DNA of 64,000 nucleotides from Exiguobacterium sp. s48 (lineage in GTDB: Bacteria > Bacillota > Bacilli > Exiguobacteriales > Exiguobacteriaceae): the NCBI RefSeq assembly GCF_018617395.1, contig NZ_JACSKC010000003.1, positions 1-64,000 of the forward strand, in the 5' to 3' direction. A program made the position numbers and the translations under genes. The notes beneath the pieces are model-generated. The model saw only the letters and a list, made by a program, of their open reading frames with translations. It was not told where the DNA came from and made no database searches. Below, piece after piece: positions 49,643-57,752 of this stretch. Position 1 is the first letter of the stretch. Each line of letters starts with the position of its first letter.

Positions 49643-50731
49643 ATGGGAGTCACAATTGACTTAAATGCGATTCGCGAAAACAAACGCCGGATTGAAGCGC
49701 TCGGGCGCCCTGTGTTTGCGGTCGTGAAAAACAACGCCTATAACTTAGGGATGGAGCCAGTTGTGACGACTTTGTATGACGAAGGGGTCCGTCACTTCAT
49801 GGTGACCACATTAGAAGAAGCGACCGAAGTGCGAACGCATGCAGAGTCGGCTCGCGTCCTCGTCATGAATCCGGTATATACGTGGGAACACGTGCATGCC
49901 CATGATTTTGACGTCGCGATCGGTTCGTATGAATGGCTCGTCTCACAGCGGGAGCATCTCGATGGCGTTCGCCTTCATTTGAAGCTAGACGTCGGCATGA
50001 ACCGATTCGGCGCCAAAACGTTTGAAGAAGCGCTACAAATCGTCGCCTTCTGTCAAAATGAAGGATTGAACCTTGTCGGACTGTGCACGCATTTCCCGCT
50101 CGCGGATGCAGACAATGCCGAAGTCGAGCATAGCGTTCAAGTCGAACGTTTTGCTGACTGGTCGACGCGTTTGATGGAACGTCATACGTTTGAATTGATT
50201 CATGCGGCGAACAGTGCGGCAACACTTCAAGATGATTCACGCTTGCATCATTGCACCCATGTGCGCGTCGGTATTTTCTTATACGGCTATTCATCGGTCG
50301 AGCCAGTGGAGTGGCTCGTGCCTGCATTTTACTGGGAGACAGAAGTGGTTGCTGTCCATGACATCGAAGCGGGGGCTCATGTCGGGTATGGAACGGGGTA
50401 TACCGCGGAAACAAAGGAACGAATTGCCGTTTTACCGGTCGGATATGGAGATGGATTAATGCGAGCGCGACGTCATTTGCCTGTTCACATTTCAGGAAAA
50501 GCCTATCCATTCGTCAGCAACATCTTTATGAGTCATAGCTTCATTAAAGTGGATGAAGCCGTACAAATCGGCGACCGCGTCATGCTATATGGGATTGAAA
50601 CGAAAATCGATGACGTGACACGTGTTGGCTATGCCAACAATTCAGAACAGCTCTGTGCCCGTTCGTGGCGTGTCCCACATCGCTTTGAAGGAGGAATTGT
50701 ATGTACACCACCAATCAATCAGAATGTTTGA
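49643..50731 (+). CDS. alr: Alanine racemase-family protein with altered substrate residues
   Basis: A 362-residue PLP racemase of the Alr fold. The PLP lysine is in FAVVKNNAYNLG (near residue 28), and THFPLADA, HAANSA, VRVGIFLYG (the PLP-nitrogen arginine), VGYGTGY (catalytic tyrosine) and PVGYGDG are kept. Two usually fixed pocket residues differ: the MD pair of VXXXXMD reads MS (IFMSHSF), and the tyrosine of YRVPR reads W (SWRVPH). The N-terminus is short. It lies between ilvE and lysA and overlaps lysA by 31 bases. The substrate may be alanine or another amino acid of this pathway. Confidence 0.82.
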   Translation: MGVTIDLNAIRENKRRIEALGRPVFAVVKNNAYNLGMEPVVTTLYDEGVRHFMVTTLEEATEVRTHAESARVLVMNPVYTWEHVHAHDFDVAIGSYEWLVSQREHLDGVRLHLKLDVGMNRFGAKTFEEALQIVAFCQNEGLNLVGLCTHFPLADADNAEVEHSVQVERFADWSTRLMERHTFELIHAANSAATLQDDSRLHHCTHVRVGIFLYGYSSVEPVEWLVPAFYWETEVVAVHDIEAGAHVGYGTGYTAETKERIAVLPVGYGDGLMRARRHLPVHISGKAYPFVSNIFMSHSFIKVDEAVQIGDRVMLYGIETKIDDVTRVGYANNSEQLCARSWRVPHRFEGGIVCTPPINQNV

Positions 50732-51993
50732 TCGAGGGCGTGTCCGTCCGTGAACTTCAAGCGACGTACGGGACACCTTTATACATCATGAGTGAACCAG
50801 AACTAGAGCGTCGCCTTGGAATTGTCCAGAATGCGTTTCTAGACAAGTATCCGAACACGTATGCGTTATACGCGTCAAAAGCGTTATCGATTGCGGCCGT
50901 GTATGAAAAAGTGATGGCCGCAGGGCTAAGTGTCGACGTCGTCTCAAGGGGTGAGATGTACGTGGCACTGCATGCTGGCGTACCGGCCGAGCGCATTCAC
51001 GTTCACGGATCTAACAAGACGATTTTGGATATCACGTTCGCGCTCGAACAGGGGATTACACACTTTACCATCGACAATATGCGTGAAATCAGCCTTTTGT
51101 CAGGACTTGCGGCTGAATATAATCGTGAAGTCGATGTGCTTCTTCGCATCGTGCCTCAAGTCGTTGGAGGCGCTCATGCGGCGATTCAAACGGGTGGGGT
51201 TGATACAAAATTCGGTTTCCCTACGCATGATGACACGTATTTAGATGCGATTCGTGCGACGTTGGAAGCGGAACATTTACAGTTGAAGGGGATTCACTGT
51301 CATGTCGGCTCTCAAATTCAAGATCCGACCCTCTTCATCAACACGGTGAAGACGATGGTGCGCTTCATGGATACGATTCGTCAGGAAACCGGCTATACGA
51401 CGGATGTGTTGAATATCGGTGGCGGCTTCGGTGTCGCATACTTAGATGAAGACGAGCGTCTCGACTTCGCACAAACGATGGAGCGTGTGATGGAGACGTT
51501 GGTCGAGGAGGTCGAGGCACGTGAATTGCGACTTCCGAAAATCGGGATTGAACCGGGCCGTTGGCTCGTCGCCAATGCCGGTGCCACGCTATATGAGGTG
51601 GGGACCGTCAAAGAAGTGAGCGACGTTCGTACTTTTGTGTCTGTCGATGGCGGGATGACGGATAATATCCGTCCGGCATTGTATGACGCAGAGTATGAGG
51701 TCGTGGCAGCGACTCGAATGAATGAAGAGAAGACGCTCGAGGCAAAAATTGTCGGAGCGTGCTGTGAGTCGGGAGACATCATCTCGAACCGCTCATTGAT
51801 CCCTTCGGTCACACCAGGTGACTTATTACTTGTCAAAGCCACGGGAGCGTATAACTTCTCGATGGCGAGTAACTATAACCAAATGCTTCGTCCGGCGGTC
51901 GTCTTCGTCAAGGAAGGGAATCACCGCCTTGTCGTCCGTCGCCAAACGTTTGAAGACTTGGTGGCATGTGAAGTCATTAGTCAATCGACGTAA
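50701..51993 (+). CDS. lysA: Diaminopimelate decarboxylase LysA
   Basis: LysA decarboxylates meso-DAP to lysine, the last step. The 430-residue fold III PLP enzyme has the lysine in ALYASKALS (near residue 59), KGIHCHVGSQI (near 197), NIGGGFGVAYL (near 239), EPGRWLVANAG and the catalytic cysteine in GACCESGD (near 357). The start has GGAGGAATT directly before it inside the alr coding region. A terminator follows, closing the operon. Confidence 0.96.
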   Translation: MYTTNQSECLIEGVSVRELQATYGTPLYIMSEPELERRLGIVQNAFLDKYPNTYALYASKALSIAAVYEKVMAAGLSVDVVSRGEMYVALHAGVPAERIHVHGSNKTILDITFALEQGITHFTIDNMREISLLSGLAAEYNREVDVLLRIVPQVVGGAHAAIQTGGVDTKFGFPTHDDTYLDAIRATLEAEHLQLKGIHCHVGSQIQDPTLFINTVKTMVRFMDTIRQETGYTTDVLNIGGGFGVAYLDEDERLDFAQTMERVMETLVEEVEARELRLPKIGIEPGRWLVANAGATLYEVGTVKEVSDVRTFVSVDGGMTDNIRPALYDAEYEVVAATRMNEEKTLEAKIVGACCESGDIISNRSLIPSVTPGDLLLVKATGAYNFSMASNYNQMLRPAVVFVKEGNHRLVVRRQTFEDLVACEVISQST

Positions 51994-52022
51994 GGCTGCA
52001 GAGCAATCTGTAGTCTTTTTTT
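51992..52022 (+). terminator. Terminator of the lysine operon
   Basis: GGCTGCAG pairs with CTGTAGTC through G-T pairs around AGCAAT-type loop, followed by seven T. Confidence 0.8.
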
Positions 52023-52026
52023 GATT

Positions 52027-52055
52027 TTGAAATGAGAACGTTTTTCAATTATGAT
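52027..52055 (+). promoter_or_regulatory. Promoter of the nitroreductase gene
   Basis: TTGAAA (52027-52032), 17 bp, TATGAT (52050-52055). It shows that an in-frame ATG at 52051 lies in the -10 and cannot be the start. Confidence 0.82.
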
Positions 52056-52086
52056 AGAGAAGAGAAAAAAAGGGGAAGTGACGGTC

Positions 52087-52641
52087 ATGACAAAGACAGC
52101 AGCACAACAGTTAATTGAAGCAAGACGTACGGTCCGTATGTTCAAGGAAGAACCAATCGATACGAAAGTGCTCTATGAAGTGTTGCAATCGGCACACCAC
52201 GCACCATTTCACAATAAAGTCGAGCCGTGGAACGTGTATGTGTTCAATGGGGACGGGAAGCAAGTGTTACTCGATGCGCTCGAACCAGCCTTCTCGGAGG
52301 CGTCAGAAGGACAACGCGAAAAGGTGACGGGACGGATTTTAAATGCGGCAACCTGTATGTATGTGACGGCAAAACATTTTGAGACGGACAAAGGGAATCG
52401 AGACGCGTTGCTCGCGACGGCGACATTCATTCAAAATGTCCAACTCTTGTTAAGTGAACGAGAGATCGGGATGGTCTGGCGGACGGGTGGACTGTTTGAC
52501 GATGCACGGTTGAAGGAGATGATCGGGGCGGAAGGTGAGACGTTTGTCGGTCTACTTCAAATCGGTAAATATGATGCCGAGGATATCCCGTCACCAAAAG
52601 CGCGGCAACCGATTGATTCGCATCTCATCATGTTTGAATAA
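52087..52641 (+). CDS. Nitroreductase family protein
   Basis: A 184-residue FMN-dependent nitroreductase-like protein. RRTVRMFKEEPID (near residues 13-25), SAHHAPFHNKVEPW (near 37-50) and the C-terminal FVGLLQIGKYDAEDIPSPKAR fit the family (YdjA/YfkO-type, single domain). Such enzymes reduce nitro, quinone or flavin substrates with NAD(P)H; the natural substrate is not known. ATG 52087 follows AGGGGAAGTGA. Confidence 0.88.
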   Translation: MTKTAAQQLIEARRTVRMFKEEPIDTKVLYEVLQSAHHAPFHNKVEPWNVYVFNGDGKQVLLDALEPAFSEASEGQREKVTGRILNAATCMYVTAKHFETDKGNRDALLATATFIQNVQLLLSEREIGMVWRTGGLFDDARLKEMIGAEGETFVGLLQIGKYDAEDIPSPKARQPIDSHLIMFE

Positions 52642-52646
52642 TAAAA

Positions 52647-52677
52647 AGCGAGCGAGGGGGAAATCCCTTCGCTCGCT
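52647..52677 (+). terminator. Hairpin after the nitroreductase gene
   Basis: AGCGAGCGAGGG pairs with CCCTTCGCTCGCT with one G-T pair around GGAAAT. The following bases (TGCTGTATAT) are a weak T tract, so termination may be partial. Confidence 0.7.
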
Positions 52678-52744
52678 TGCTGTATATATCTGAGTTATCG
52701 TTTTATTTTTGTTGCGAGCCAATCTTGAATCACAGTCGTTGGAA

Positions 52745-52930
52745 TCATTCAGTCGTTCCTCCATTATTAACATCTTCTTCTCTACTATTATCCAAATGCA
52801 TACGTTCCCAAACCTCTCGATGTGCACCGTGTAGGACATCATCGAATGAATCATCGATATGAAGGCCATAACTTGGATTGATGGATGTGGCATAGAGGTC
52901 TAGCATGAGTTGATCATGGTTCGGATACAT
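52745..52930 (-). CDS. 61-residue acidic protein, unknown
   Basis: A small acidic ORF (MYPNHDQLMLDLYATSINP..., ending NSREEDVNNGGTTE) with AAAGGAG eight bases before the ATG and a TATACT -10 about 40 bases upstream on the minus strand. It has no signal, membrane helix or known motif; the middle part (DDSFDDVLHGAHREVWERM) looks helical. The good ribosome site and clean intergenic setting support it. The ATG at 52948 is less likely than 52930. Confidence 0.6.
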   Translation of the reverse strand: MYPNHDQLMLDLYATSINPSYGLHIDDSFDDVLHGAHREVWERMHLDNSREEDVNNGGTTE

Positions 52931-52971
52931 AGAGTGGGCTCCTTTCAATACATCAGCTTGGCTACACCTTC

Positions 52972-52977
52972 AGTATA
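52972..52977 (-). promoter_or_regulatory. -10 element of the 61-residue ORF
   Basis: TATACT on the minus strand, about 42 bases before the ATG. No clear -35 is visible at 17 bp, so the promoter may need an activator. Confidence 0.4.
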
Positions 52978-53028
52978 CAAAGGAACTATGTAGAAAATTC
53001 GAGAGAAACGTTAACATTTTATGAATCT

Positions 53029-53042
53029 TGTAAACGCTTTCA
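53029..53042. promoter_or_regulatory. cre site (CcpA) at the end of the carbonic-anhydrase-like gene
   Basis: TGTAAACGCTTTCA matches the cre consensus TGWAARCGYTWNCW at every position. It covers the stop codon of the gene at 53040-53576 and lies about 52 bp upstream of the -10 of the 61-residue ORF, a distance at which CcpA can activate. Confidence 0.75.
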
Positions 53043-53576
53043 CAAACTATGCTTTTGGCTTACAGGTATGCACGACTGTTGGTATTGTTCGGCACGTTTG
53101 GCGTACTTTTTCACTGTTCTTTCCATGATAAAGCGATCATCGTCGTTTAAAGGACGCACAACTTTGGCGGGAACCCCCATGACCATCACCCCTTCAGGAA
53201 TCTGCATATTCGGTGTGACGAGCGCACCAGCTGCTATAAATGATCCTTTCCCAATCTTTGCCCCATCGAGTACGGTTGCGTGCATGCCAATTAAGCAATC
53301 TTCTTCAATCTCACAGCCATGAATCATCGCCATATGACCAATCGAGACGCGGTCATGGATGATTGTCGGTGACCCTTCATATTGATGAATCATCGAACCA
53401 TCTTGAATATTCACATAAGAACCGATTCGAATGGGTCCCTCATCTCCTCGGATGACGGTATTGAACCATACTCCTGAGTGGGCACCGATTGTCACATCAC
53501 CAATCACATGTGCCCCTGGTGCAAGATAAGTCGTTGGATCGACGTTTGGTGTCAACTCTCCTAATTTGTATTGCAT
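53040..53576 (-). CDS. Gamma carbonic anhydrase-like left-handed beta-helix protein
   Basis: A 178-residue hexapeptide-repeat protein of the YtoA/YrdA/PaaY group. The repeat ladder runs through VIGDVTIGAHSGVWFNTVIRG, RIGSYVNIQDG, IIHDRVSIGHMAMIHGCEI and CLIGMHATVLDGAKIG. Histidines that bind metal in gamma carbonic anhydrases are present in MIHQYEG, IGHMAMIHG. Some members hydrate CO2 or hydrolyse thioesters; many have no known activity. GAAAGGGG precedes the ATG on the minus strand. It is divergent from adenine deaminase. Confidence 0.88.
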   Translation of the reverse strand: MQYKLGELTPNVDPTTYLAPGAHVIGDVTIGAHSGVWFNTVIRGDEGPIRIGSYVNIQDGSMIHQYEGSPTIIHDRVSIGHMAMIHGCEIEEDCLIGMHATVLDGAKIGKGSFIAAGALVTPNMQIPEGVMVMGVPAKVVRPLNDDDRFIMERTVKKYAKRAEQYQQSCIPVSQKHSL

Positions 53577-53633
53577 CGTTGTAACCCCTTTCAGACAGAT
53601 ATGTTATCATTGTCGCACAACTTGAAAAAGAAA

Positions 53634-53663
53634 TTGCAACGAAAAGAATATTCTTGGTAAGAT
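53634..53663 (+). promoter_or_regulatory. Promoter of adenine deaminase
   Basis: TTGCAA (53634-53639), 18 bp, TAAGAT (53658-53663) with a TGn extension (TGG). Confidence 0.72.
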
Positions 53664-53695
53664 AGTTAAAATACGTTGAATAAGGAGATCGAGAG

Positions 53696-55405
53696 ATGGA
53701 GAAACAACATTTGATTGACATCGCCGCAAAGAAAAAGAAAGCGGCCGTCGTCTTTAAAGACGTCGCAGTGATTGACGTGTACAGTCGTGAAACGATTCGT
53801 ACAGACGTCGCCATCGACGGGGGATATATCGTGGCTATTGGGAGTGGGTACGATGGAGAGGTCGAGTATCACGACCCGACCTGGACGCTTGCGCCGTCCT
53901 TTATCGATTCTCACGTCCATATCGAGTCATCGATGGTTCCACCACACGAGTTTGCGAAAGCGGTCTTGCCACTTGGCGTCACGACCGTGATTGCCGATCC
54001 GCATGAGATTGCGAATGTGAACGGGGCGCTCGGGATTGAATACATGTTAGCGGATGCGAAAGGACTCCCACTCGATGTCCGGATGATGCTCCCGAGTTGC
54101 GTACCAGCGACACCGTTTGAACATGCAGGTGCCAAACTATATGCCGAAGATTTGGCACCGTTTTTAGGAGATCCAGGTGTGCATGGACTAGGCGAGGTCA
54201 TGGATTATCCATCGGTCGAAGCCGGAAGCGAAGATATGCTTCAAAAGATTGCTCAGACGGAACAAGCAGGCAAAGTCGTGGATGGTCATGCTTCAGGTCT
54301 CAACCCTGATCAACTGAATGTATATCGTTCAGCAGGAATCATGACGGACCACGAATGTACGACTGCCGAAGAGGCGATTGAACGGGTGCGTCGTGGATTT
54401 TATGTTCAGATTCGAGAAGGGTCGGTCGCAAGAAACGTGGAGAAGGTGAGTTTAGCCGTCACGGAAAGCAATGCCCATCGTTTCCTCTTCTGTACAGACG
54501 ATAAGCATTTGGATGACCTGGTCGCGGAAGGTGGGATCGACTACAACATCCGCACCGCCATCAAGCAAGGAGTCAAGCCGGAAACGGCCTATGCCATCGC
54601 AAGTCTACATGCAGCAGAGGCTTATGGATTGAAAGAAGTCGGGGCAATCGCACCTGGTAAGAAAGCGAACTTCGTTATCTTGTCAGACGTCGAATCGGTA
54701 AAAATTGAGCAAGTATATGTGAATGGTACGCTCGTTGCTGAGAAGGGGAATGCGACATTTGAGTCTGAAGGAATCGAAGTGCCGAAACCGATGAAAGGTG
54801 AACTGGCGTTACCTGAATTGACGACGGATTCGTTCCGACTTGCGCCGAGTGCAGAAGAGGTTGATGTCATTCAAGTGCTTCCGAATAGCTTGTTGACGAA
54901 ACGACAACGACTTTCATTTCAACCAGATGCCTCGGGGGCGGACTTGTCACAAGATATCGCTACGCTCGCTGTCATCGAACGCCATCACGGGACAGGTCAC
55001 ATGGCCCTTGCCCCGGTGACAGGATTTGGCTTGAAGCGAGGTGCGCTTGCAGCCACGGTGGCCCATGACAGTCACAACTTGGTGATTGCTGGGGTCAGCC
55101 CGGAAGATATGTTGCTCGCGGCGAGAACGCTTGAGAAGGTAGGCGGTGGTGTTGTTGCTGTATCGGAAGGAGAAGTCCTTGCCGTCCTCCCACTTGAAAT
55201 CGGTGGATTGATGACGAAACGACCATACCGTGAAGTGGCAGAGATATTAGAACAGCTGAACGATGCGTTAGATGTCGTAGGAGCCCATCGTCATTTCAAC
55301 CCTTACTTGACGATGTCCTTCCTCGCCTTACCGGTCATTCCAGATTTGAAATTGACCGACATGGGGTTGTTCGATGTGACCACCTTCTCATTTATCAACG
55401 ATTGA
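53696..55405 (+). CDS. adeC: Adenine deaminase
   Basis: The enzyme turns adenine into hypoxanthine, feeding purine salvage. The 569-residue amidohydrolase has the metal motif DSHVHIESSM (near residue 70), VIADPHEIANVNG, GHASGLNPDQLNVY and CTDDKHLDDL (near 262), all typical of true bacterial adenine deaminase, plus the C-terminal domain (HHGTGHMALAPVTGFGL). AAGGAGATC precedes the ATG. Its hypoxanthine product would also connect with the guanine/hypoxanthine-sensing pur riboswitch. Confidence 0.95.
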   Translation: MEKQHLIDIAAKKKKAAVVFKDVAVIDVYSRETIRTDVAIDGGYIVAIGSGYDGEVEYHDPTWTLAPSFIDSHVHIESSMVPPHEFAKAVLPLGVTTVIADPHEIANVNGALGIEYMLADAKGLPLDVRMMLPSCVPATPFEHAGAKLYAEDLAPFLGDPGVHGLGEVMDYPSVEAGSEDMLQKIAQTEQAGKVVDGHASGLNPDQLNVYRSAGIMTDHECTTAEEAIERVRRGFYVQIREGSVARNVEKVSLAVTESNAHRFLFCTDDKHLDDLVAEGGIDYNIRTAIKQGVKPETAYAIASLHAAEAYGLKEVGAIAPGKKANFVILSDVESVKIEQVYVNGTLVAEKGNATFESEGIEVPKPMKGELALPELTTDSFRLAPSAEEVDVIQVLPNSLLTKRQRLSFQPDASGADLSQDIATLAVIERHHGTGHMALAPVTGFGLKRGALAATVAHDSHNLVIAGVSPEDMLLAARTLEKVGGGVVAVSEGEVLAVLPLEIGGLMTKRPYREVAEILEQLNDALDVVGAHRHFNPYLTMSFLALPVIPDLKLTDMGLFDVTTFSFIND

Positions 55406-55448
55406 CTCGGTCTAACGTATGATTTTTGTTAAGAACCATCGATAACAA

Positions 55449-55477
55449 TTGAATGCTTGACTAGAAGTTGGTATATT
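55449..55477 (+). promoter_or_regulatory. Promoter of the 94-residue ORF
   Basis: TTGAAT (55449-55454), 17 bp, TATATT (55472-55477) with a TGn extension (TGG). Confidence 0.7.
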
Positions 55478-55523
55478 TACGACAAGTTTCATCGGGTCAA
55501 CATTGAAAGGGGGGATATTACAG

Positions 55524-55808
55524 ATGGAACAAGTTGCTTACAATCGGTCGTATGATGAACATGAGGAATTGATCAATTCTGTATATCGTGCTTTCAAGGA
55601 CCGATGCGAAGAACTACCGGAAGAAACACAAACGAAACGTCGTTTACGACGACTGATTTTCTCTACGATTAAAGAACAGACGAAGTCTCACGCTGACCGG
55701 TTCGTGTTATATCACTTCTTCAACGACTTCTTTAAAGCGGTAGAAACGAATGACCAAGAAGCACTCGCTGTTTTGAAGCGAATCATTCGTGATGAAAAAA
55801 ACTATTGA
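55524..55808 (+). CDS. 94-residue helical protein, unknown
   Basis: A small charged protein (MEQVAYNRSYDEHEELIN...) rich in Glu, Arg, Lys and Phe, predicted all-helical and cytosolic. The centre is basic (TKRRLRRLIFSTIKEQTK) and the rest acidic. ATG 55524 has AAAGGGGGGA eight bases before it and a good promoter, so it is very likely real; the TTG at 55503 is within the ribosome site. I do not recognise the family. No terminator is seen after it, so its transcript may run into lysine riboswitch 2. Confidence 0.72.
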   Translation: MEQVAYNRSYDEHEELINSVYRAFKDRCEELPEETQTKRRLRRLIFSTIKEQTKSHADRFVLYHFFNDFFKAVETNDQEALAVLKRIIRDEKNY

Positions 55809-55832
55809 TATGTGACGTCAACTTGTGATAAT
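55805..55832 (+). promoter_or_regulatory. Promoter of lysine riboswitch 2 / lysW
   Basis: TTGATA (55805-55810), 16 bp, GATAAT (55827-55832) with a TGn extension. It overlaps the stop codon of the 94-residue ORF. Confidence 0.62.
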
Positions 55833-55869
55833 TTAGACGTAACTTTAAATGAATATTCGTGCTATCGAT

Positions 55870-56033
55870 GAGGTAGAGGTGCGATGCTGATGAGTAAGTA
55901 GTCGGAGGATGACAACGATGAGGACTACAAAAAGGCAGGATCGCCGAAGTGCAACACCATGTCCGTGGGGTTGTGCTGGGCTGACGGGAAATACCCGTCG
56001 GACTGCCATACATATTTACGTATGGAGCGCTCC
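55870..56033 (+). ncRNA. Lysine riboswitch (L box) 2
   Basis: L-box blocks in order: GGTAGAGGTGCGAT, GATGAGTAAG, AAAAAGGCAGGATCGCCGAAGTG, GGGCTG, GGACTGCCATAC and GTATGGAGCGCT. Supporting stems include GTAGTC/GACTAC, GACGGG/CCCGTC and ACGTATGG-type closing pairs. The outer P1 helix is less obvious than in riboswitch 1. A terminator follows before an NhaC-type transporter gene. Confidence 0.93.
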
Positions 56034-56060
56034 AAGTCGGCTAAGAAAGACGGAACATCC

Positions 56061-56108
56061 AGCGAGGGTGTCGGCTTTGTTGCCGATGCCCTCGCTTTGC
56101 GTTTTTTT
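56061..56108 (+). terminator. Riboswitch-controlled terminator before lysW
   Basis: GCGAGGGTGTCGGC pairs with GCCGATGCCCTCGC around TTTGTT, with G-T pairs, followed by TTGCGTTTTTTT. It is the expression platform of lysine riboswitch 2. Confidence 0.9.
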
Positions 56109-56153
56109 AAGCATAGGGGGGCCTCATCCTAATCAAAAAAGGAGGAATTCAGT

Positions 56154-57746
56154 ATGGTAGATTATTCAACTTCGGTACTCTCGCTCGTACCGGCATTACT
56201 TGCAATCATTATGGCAATCACAACAAGAAAGGTCATCCCATCACTTGGTGTCGGGATTATCGCAGGAGTCCTTCTCTTGCACAGTTTCAACCCAATCGAC
56301 TCCATTCAATATTTATGGTCGAACATCATCGCCTTATTCTGGTCAGATGGAGCCATTAACGAATGGAACGTCTTGTTGATTGCGTTCTTGCTCTTACTCG
56401 GGATTTTATCATCCATCATTCAGACGTCAGGTGGTGCACGCGCATTCGGTGAATGGGCTGCGGCGAACGTAAAAACGGCACGTGGTGCCCGTCTCGTCTC
56501 ATTCGGACTCGGAATTTTGATTTTCATCGACGACTACTTCAATAGCTTAGCGGTCGGGAATATCAGCCGTCCGCTCACGGACCGCAAAAATATCTCACGT
56601 GCGAAATTGGCATACATGATTGACTCGACGGCAGCCCCTGTCTGTGTCATCAGCCCACTTTCGAGCTGGGGTGCATATATCATCGCCATCATCGCAGGTA
56701 TTTTGACGAAGTATTCGATTGACAGCTACTCGTCATTCTCTGCATTCATTCAAATCATTCCAATGAACTTCTATGCGGTCTTTGCCCTCTTGTTGACAGC
56801 CTATGTCGCATTTACTGGACTCGCGATCGGACCGATGCGCACGCACGAGCTTCGTGCCCTTCAAGGTGAATTGTATGATTCAGCTAAAGGTAAACCAATG
56901 GGAATGAGCGAAGACTTGCATGAGCATGAAGGTGGAAAAGTCCGTGACTTGATCGTGCCAATCATCGCCCTCATCATTGCGACGGTATCGGCAATGCTCT
57001 ATACAGGTGGTCAAGCCCTGGCGGCTGATGGTCAAGACTTTACGCTCATCGGTGCATTCGAATCGACAGACGTGACACGTTCACTCGTGGCCGGTGTCGT
57101 CATCAGTTTGATTGTGGCATTCTTACTTCTCATCGGACGTAAAATTCCTGCACGTGACTACGGTAAAGCAGCATGGGAAGGTGTGCGCGCTATGTGGCCG
57201 GCAGTCTTGATTCTCTTGTTTGCCTGGACGATCATTGCAGTCATCAGTGATATGAAGACTGGTGAATACTTGGCAAGCTTCGTGACAGATACGATTTCGG
57301 CTTCGTACTTGCCACTTCTCCTCTTCTTGATTGCTGGAATCATGGCATTCTCGACAGGGACGAGCTGGGGAACATTTGGTTTAATGCTTCCGATCGGTGC
57401 GGATTTGATCATGGCGGTTGAACCAGAGCTTCTCCTTGCATCACTTGCCGCTGTATTGGCCGGTGCTGTATTCGGAGACCACTGTTCACCAATCTCGGAT
57501 ACAACGATCCTCAGCTCAACTGGAGCGGGTTCACATCATATCGATCACGTAGTGACACAATTGCCATACGCGCTCCTCTCAGCAATTGTCTCAGCAATCG
57601 GATACTTGGTGCTCGGTATTACAGCATCGATTTGGATTGGCTTCTTCGCGGCATTGATTTCGTTTGTTGTCTTTGTTGGCATTGCACAAGTGATTTCAAA
57701 ACGTGGGAAAGTACCTGCTGAACTTCGCGCGAAGCGTGAGGCGTGA
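56154..57746 (+). CDS. lysW: NhaC-type transporter, candidate lysine importer LysW
   Basis: A 530-residue protein with about twelve membrane helices of the NhaC sodium/proton antiporter family. IFIDDYFNSLAVG (near residue 125), SPLSSWGAYII (near 167) and FGDHCSPISDTTILSSTGAG (near 440) are family signatures. Family members placed behind L boxes have been predicted by comparative genomics to carry lysine (LysW), and this gene has such a riboswitch 120 bases upstream, so lysine uptake is more likely than plain sodium export. AGGAGGAATT precedes the ATG. Confidence 0.9.
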   Translation: MVDYSTSVLSLVPALLAIIMAITTRKVIPSLGVGIIAGVLLLHSFNPIDSIQYLWSNIIALFWSDGAINEWNVLLIAFLLLLGILSSIIQTSGGARAFGEWAAANVKTARGARLVSFGLGILIFIDDYFNSLAVGNISRPLTDRKNISRAKLAYMIDSTAAPVCVISPLSSWGAYIIAIIAGILTKYSIDSYSSFSAFIQIIPMNFYAVFALLLTAYVAFTGLAIGPMRTHELRALQGELYDSAKGKPMGMSEDLHEHEGGKVRDLIVPIIALIIATVSAMLYTGGQALAADGQDFTLIGAFESTDVTRSLVAGVVISLIVAFLLLIGRKIPARDYGKAAWEGVRAMWPAVLILLFAWTIIAVISDMKTGEYLASFVTDTISASYLPLLLFLIAGIMAFSTGTSWGTFGLMLPIGADLIMAVEPELLLASLAAVLAGAVFGDHCSPISDTTILSSTGAGSHHIDHVVTQLPYALLSAIVSAIGYLVLGITASIWIGFFAALISFVVFVGIAQVISKRGKVPAELRAKREA

Positions 57747-57752
57747 TAGATG

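Noticed and set aside
52051-52086. Upstream ATG start for the nitroreductase
   Set aside because: The ATG lies within the -10 hexamer of the gene's own promoter.
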